This document shows positions 59,401-64,000 of a stretch of DNA of 64,000 nt, one piece after another. The notes below the pieces were generated by a model, which was not told where the DNA came from, made no database searches, and saw only the letters and a program-made list of their open reading frames with translations. Origin of the DNA: Zeugodacus cucurbitae (Eukaryota; Arthropoda; Insecta; Diptera; Tephritidae); the NCBI RefSeq assembly GCF_028554725.1, contig NC_071670.1, forward strand, positions 4,712,001 through 4,776,000, read 5' to 3'. A program made the position numbers and the translations under genes. Position 1 is the stretch's first letter. The number at the start of each line of letters is the position of its first letter.

Positions 59401-62400
59401 GGGGAAAAATGCATGTTTATTTATTTATTTACATATATACATACGATATAATATATATATGTACTAGTTATTTATTTATAAAGGTATGGAGGATAAAATA
59501 AAATAAATCATATTTTAATGTATGTAAAAAAAAGGAAAATAAAATAAAATACTGATATAGAAAATTAAATAAAATTTAAGAAGAATAAATAAAATAAAAT
59601 TAAAAAAAAAATAATATAAAATTAAATAAAATAGTATAAATTATTTTAATAAATTTAGATAAAATAATAAAAATAAATAATAAAAAATAAAAAACGGAAA
59701 ATTTCATTAAAAAATAAATAAAATTTAAACAATTAAAAATAAAATAACAAAAAACAAATTTATGATGATATAAAAATACAAAATTAAATTTAAATAATAA
59801 AAAATAGTAAAAAATATTAAACAATAAAAAAAATAATAATTATATTAAAAATAAAATATTGTAAAAAAATAAATAAAACTAACAAATCGATTAAGCATGA
59901 TCAAATAAAATTATAACAAATTAAAAATTTTATAAAAAATAAATGAAATTAGTCCAAAAATTTATAATTGTAATCAATAAAACATTAACAATTTAATCAA
60001 ATAAAAAATAATTAATTAATAAAGAGAATTAACAAACATCAATTGAGAAAAAATTGATGAAATTAGTTTAAAATATTTTAAATAATTAAACATTTCATTC
60101 AATTATTCAACTTTAATTCTAAATTATTTTAAAAATATGTAAAAAATATAGAAATATTTATATAGGATTAATTAAAAATTAATTAAAATATAATAATTTA
60201 AATATTATTATAGATTAAGTTAATATATTAATATTATTATTATATAAAGAAAATTTAGTTTAGTAAAAAACATTTATAATAATATATTTTATTTAATTAA
60301 TTATTAAAAATATATTTATTTAATAAAAAAAAAAATATATATTTTTTTTATATTTTAAATATATTTTATTTATAAAATTTAGTGACAGAAATTTGTTAAG
60401 TTTTCAAAAATTAAAAGAAGAATGAAATTTATTTATAATAATAATTATTTTTGCATAAAACATATGCTTGTATGTACATATATATGTGCAAGTATTATCT
60501 CACAACTTTTTTCATACAACAACAATTAAAAACAAATTAAAAAATATTTGAGGCAATTAAAATCAATTGACGCTTTTAAAATATTTTCGTAAATATTTTG
60601 TGATAAGAAATTGCTAGAGGAATCAAATGAGAAACAAATAAAAAAACATGAATACCAAAGTGTCCGCAAAAAATGCGAATTTTTTTTTTAAATAATAAAA
60701 TCTGCATGAGAATATTAAAAAATATGTATTTTTTCTTATTTTTCAGCTATTTTTAGTATGAAATAATTTCAGAGATGACTTCTTGATAAAATATAATATA
60801 TTTATACTTATAGGGCGTTCCAGAAAGAAAACAATTGAATTCTATATTTTGTAAAATTAGTTTTAGAAATTAGGTCGCTAAATTATTGTATAAATTTTAT
60901 TTATTTATAATAAACAATTTGTATAATAAAGAAGCTGAGTATTTTTTTTAATTTTGAAATATTTGTAATATTTAAAGTTTTTTAAATAATTATTTTTTTT
61001 TATATGTATATTATATATTTTTTATGAAAAATTATGAATATTTTAAATTTAAATAAAAAATTTAAAATTTTTTTATGAAAAACTCATAGTTTCTTCTATT
61101 CTTTTGACATTTTTAGTAAATTGTCGTCAAATCTAACTCAAAACTAATCATAAAAGCTCAAGTTTCAAATCAAATAACGTTTGAGTCCTCGATCTCATAT
61201 TAATTTAATACACCCTGTGTTTTAAATCATTGAAAAATTGAAAATTTGATATTCTAAAGCAAATCAACTCAAAACATTAATTTTATAAACATCAATAAAT
61301 GTATAGATATAGCTAAATATATACTAAACAGCCATGAAATAATGTATTCAAATCAAATGATGTTCAAGATTAAAATATGCTAGATACCGATCTCAAAAAA
61401 ATTAAAAAAAAAAATAAATTATTAAATATAAAATGTATTACTGAATAATTAGTTTAAGAAGTCGATGTCTAAACCGAATAAATGTTTTATTATTAGATAT
61501 AAATGTAATTTTGAAAAAAAGAAGCCAAAAATATAAGTCAAATTAAATTAAAAAAATGGGAAATTAAAAAATAAATATAGAATACATGAATTGGTAGAAA
61601 TGACAAAATAAATAAATATTTAGTAGTAATTTAGACTTAATAGCATAAGTATACGAATTTTGCCAAAAATAAAAACAAAAAAATATAATTTTAAGAAAAA
61701 AAAATATTGCCCCTCCAATTAGCTATTATGCTATAGTTAGTGTGTGTGTAAAAAAATATGGAATAATTCGTAGATATAGAACTCTAAATTATGTATAATA
61801 TTTATAACAATTAAAAAAAAATTAAATTAAATTAAGAAAATTATAATGAAAATGAAAAAATAAGAAAACCATAAATTTAGAAAAATATTTTTGATATAAA
61901 AATAAAAAATAATTAATGTAAATAAAGATTAAAACAAAAAAAATTATTATACATTAATAAAACATAATTAATAATAATATACAATCAATATAAATAATAA
62001 AAATTAAAAGTTTAAACAAATCAAACAAATATATAATAAATAAAAAAATATATGTATTAAAAAAATAATAAAAAAATACTTTTTTAAATATATCCTATTA
62101 AAAAAAATATATATTTTTATTTAAAGCTAAATTATTATTTTTGTATAAAAATAAAAAAAAACACATTTAAAGATTATATAATAAAAAGAAAAATATAAAA
62201 ATATTTTAACTAAACAAATAAAAAATATTTTTTTTATAAATCATTTAATTATTATATTAATAAAAAATTAAAAAAAAAATATTAAAAAATAAAAATATTA
62301 TTAATTATTTAAAAAAACTTATAATAAATAATTTTAAATATGAAAAGTTGTATATATTCGAATTATTCATACATATTAGACATACATATGTAAATATATA

Positions 62401-62500
62401 TCACTTGTAGCATCATTCCTAATAAATAATAAACCAAAATAAATATTATAAACTTAAATACATAATAATTTATAATTTTAAAATTATCTAAGATAAATAA
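59401..62500. other. Extremely AT-rich gene-free block
   Basis: Nearly every word is AAATAA, TAAAAT, ATTAAA or similar; G and C are rare over about 3 kb. Short imperfect AAATAAAAT repeats are everywhere but no clean unit was identified. Open frames are composition artefacts. It may be a degenerate simple-sequence or matrix-attachment-like region. Confidence 0.6.
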
Positions 62501-64000
62501 TACATGCTCGTAACTAATGAAAAAAATATTCAAAAAATGAAATGTATAAAATATTTATGTTTGTGCTTTATATATAAACGCATAGAGACAAATTTTAGAG
62601 AAAAAATAAATTTTCGTATATGCAAAAAAAATTTAAATTTTACTTTTCTTCTAAAAAAAAGTAATATTACGAAATTGTTGTCGATTTTGTAGAGACAAGA
62701 AACATTTCTCAAATAACTTTATGGAATATTGCTACTGTAAGTTTTGGGTAATTTTCCTGCAGGTTTTTGGTAAGTTTTTCTTTCAACATGTTTAAAAGTC
62801 GCTTTAATTCTCAACCATAACTATTTTTCACAGAAACTTACATATAAAAGTGAGTAACTTGATTATTTACTGTCAATAAATATATAATTATACTCGTTAA
62901 ACAATCCGGAAAATAATAAATGCATACAGCAATTAATTATTCAAACGTAACAGCTTGATCTACATATAATAGTGAAAAGCTTACGTCATTAATTGTATCA
63001 CTATTATCAATATCAATCACTATATTGCTATTTATATGTCAGTAAGTCAATGAAAAGGTGACCCTTTGTATATAAACAAACTACTATATACAAAAAATCG
63101 CGTTTTTTCTCAACAACCGTTCACATATTGATATATTAACAGCACCTGCATAATTTGCGTTAATCTCACTGGCTAATCTAACGTCAACTATTTGTGTTCT
63201 AACTGATAATATAAGCTAATCAGTATTATTTTTAATAATATATTAATTTACAATGGGTTAACCCAATATGGTATGCATGACTTGGCGATTATCAGACCAA
63301 AATAGTCGTATTTCAAATGCAAAGTTAACCCTTACGTGCAGACACGGGCTGAATGAAGTTATTTCGAGCTAAAAGCTTAGATAAGAGTTTGATTAGCTTT
63401 ATCAGTTGTATTTCAGTTTTTTCTTTTTGCTGGATGTTGGAATTATCGTTCTTAAAATCACCTAATCAATCAAGCGTTTGATTGTCTAATAAACTGTTAG
63501 CCGTAAATCCCTGTCAATGGTCGACGTCATTGGGAAATCTCTATCAAGAAATCAAAAAAAGAACTAAAAATGCTGCGATAATAACAATTCAATGAAAAAT
63601 GTGTGTTATAAATGATAAGATTTACGGCTAAAGCCATTCAAAGGAAGTATGTGGAATATAGTAGGCTTAATTTGATGGCGAGGTAAGTTATGTTTAAGAA
63701 ATTCGAACTGCTTTTAATGAGAAGAACAAGCAAACCGAGTTAATACTTTCATGACTTTCGGCCAAATTGTCCCAATAGATCATGAAAGGTTGAATCATGC
63801 ATTTCAGCATAAGAGCATATATTGTCTCGCCGTGAGAGCGGGGAGACTCTAATAGTATTTAAAACCAGCGGTAGTGTATTTATGAAAGCCCCATCTTCTA
63901 TGGGAAGTTTTTGTGACTTCTATAGTAGATAATTTAAGAAAAAAGACTAGTCTCGCATCGATTCAAACAAATCAGAGTTCAGTGGAATGTCTGTCTTTTT
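62501..64000. other. Intergenic DNA, no gene recognised
   Basis: Composition becomes less extreme after about 62700. No open frame with a domain, RNA gene or repeat was recognised up to the window end. Confidence 0.4.

Noticed and set aside
1..64000. CRISPR arrays, prokaryotic operons or ribosome binding sites
   Set aside because: Repeat spacing, introns and protein families all indicate animal nuclear DNA; none of the repeats has a direct-repeat and unique-spacer pattern.
1..64000. tRNA or rRNA genes
   Set aside because: No A-box/B-box pair with a cloverleaf or rRNA stretch was found on inspection; a covariance-model search would be decisive.

Overview
The window looks like nuclear DNA of a higher (schizophoran) fly, most likely a tephritid fruit fly. 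The evidence is small GT-AG introns splitting recognisable insect proteins, a ZAD-type C2H2 zinc-finger gene and an insect-type CHK kinase-like gene (families expanded in insects), a decayed mariner element, and very AT-rich, repeat-loaded intergenic and intronic DNA. Species assignment is an inference; no database was consulted. Gene models were built by hand from reading frame, splice signals and phase.

Layout. 1-20.2 kb holds no convincing gene. It has a LINE remnant, a 197-bp tandem repeat, a 251-bp tandem duplication, CTCF-like sites and long stretches of decayed repeats. 20.3-22.9 kb carries seven exons of a Rap1 GTPase-activating protein (Rapgap1). After an 8.7-kb gap of decayed repeats, 31.7-35.1 kb carries a BTB/BACK protein resembling Drosophila serine-enriched protein (gprs). 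The last Rapgap1 exon has a strong splice donor overlapping its stop region, and that donor joins in frame to the first BTB exon, so the two may form one transcription unit or an alternatively terminated one. The BTB frame also has an internal TGA followed by 118 further codons of protein-like sequence. 35.1-41.9 kb is AT-rich and repeat-rich. 42.0-44.3 kb is a MADF plus C2H2 zinc-finger gene (+). 44.6-45.6 kb and 47.0-47.6 kb are two Kazal-type secreted proteins (-) with oppositely charged tails. 48.1-49.2 kb is a dead mariner (-). 49.7-51.3 kb is a CHK kinase-like gene (-). 52.9-55.9 kb is a ZAD zinc-finger gene (+). 56-64 kb is AT-rich DNA with no gene seen.

The most unusual signal is in the non-coding DNA. 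Successive blocks each repeat their own short core motif: GTTGCCA, TATACCAGTTT, TTCACCAC and TTCCATTTCGTTCC. In the first three families, hand-measured spacings cluster around 110-135 bp although the sequence between cores has diverged; the fourth was only partly measured. Better-preserved tandem repeats of about 125-145 bp lie among them. This suggests decayed local tandem arrays in which only a short core is kept.
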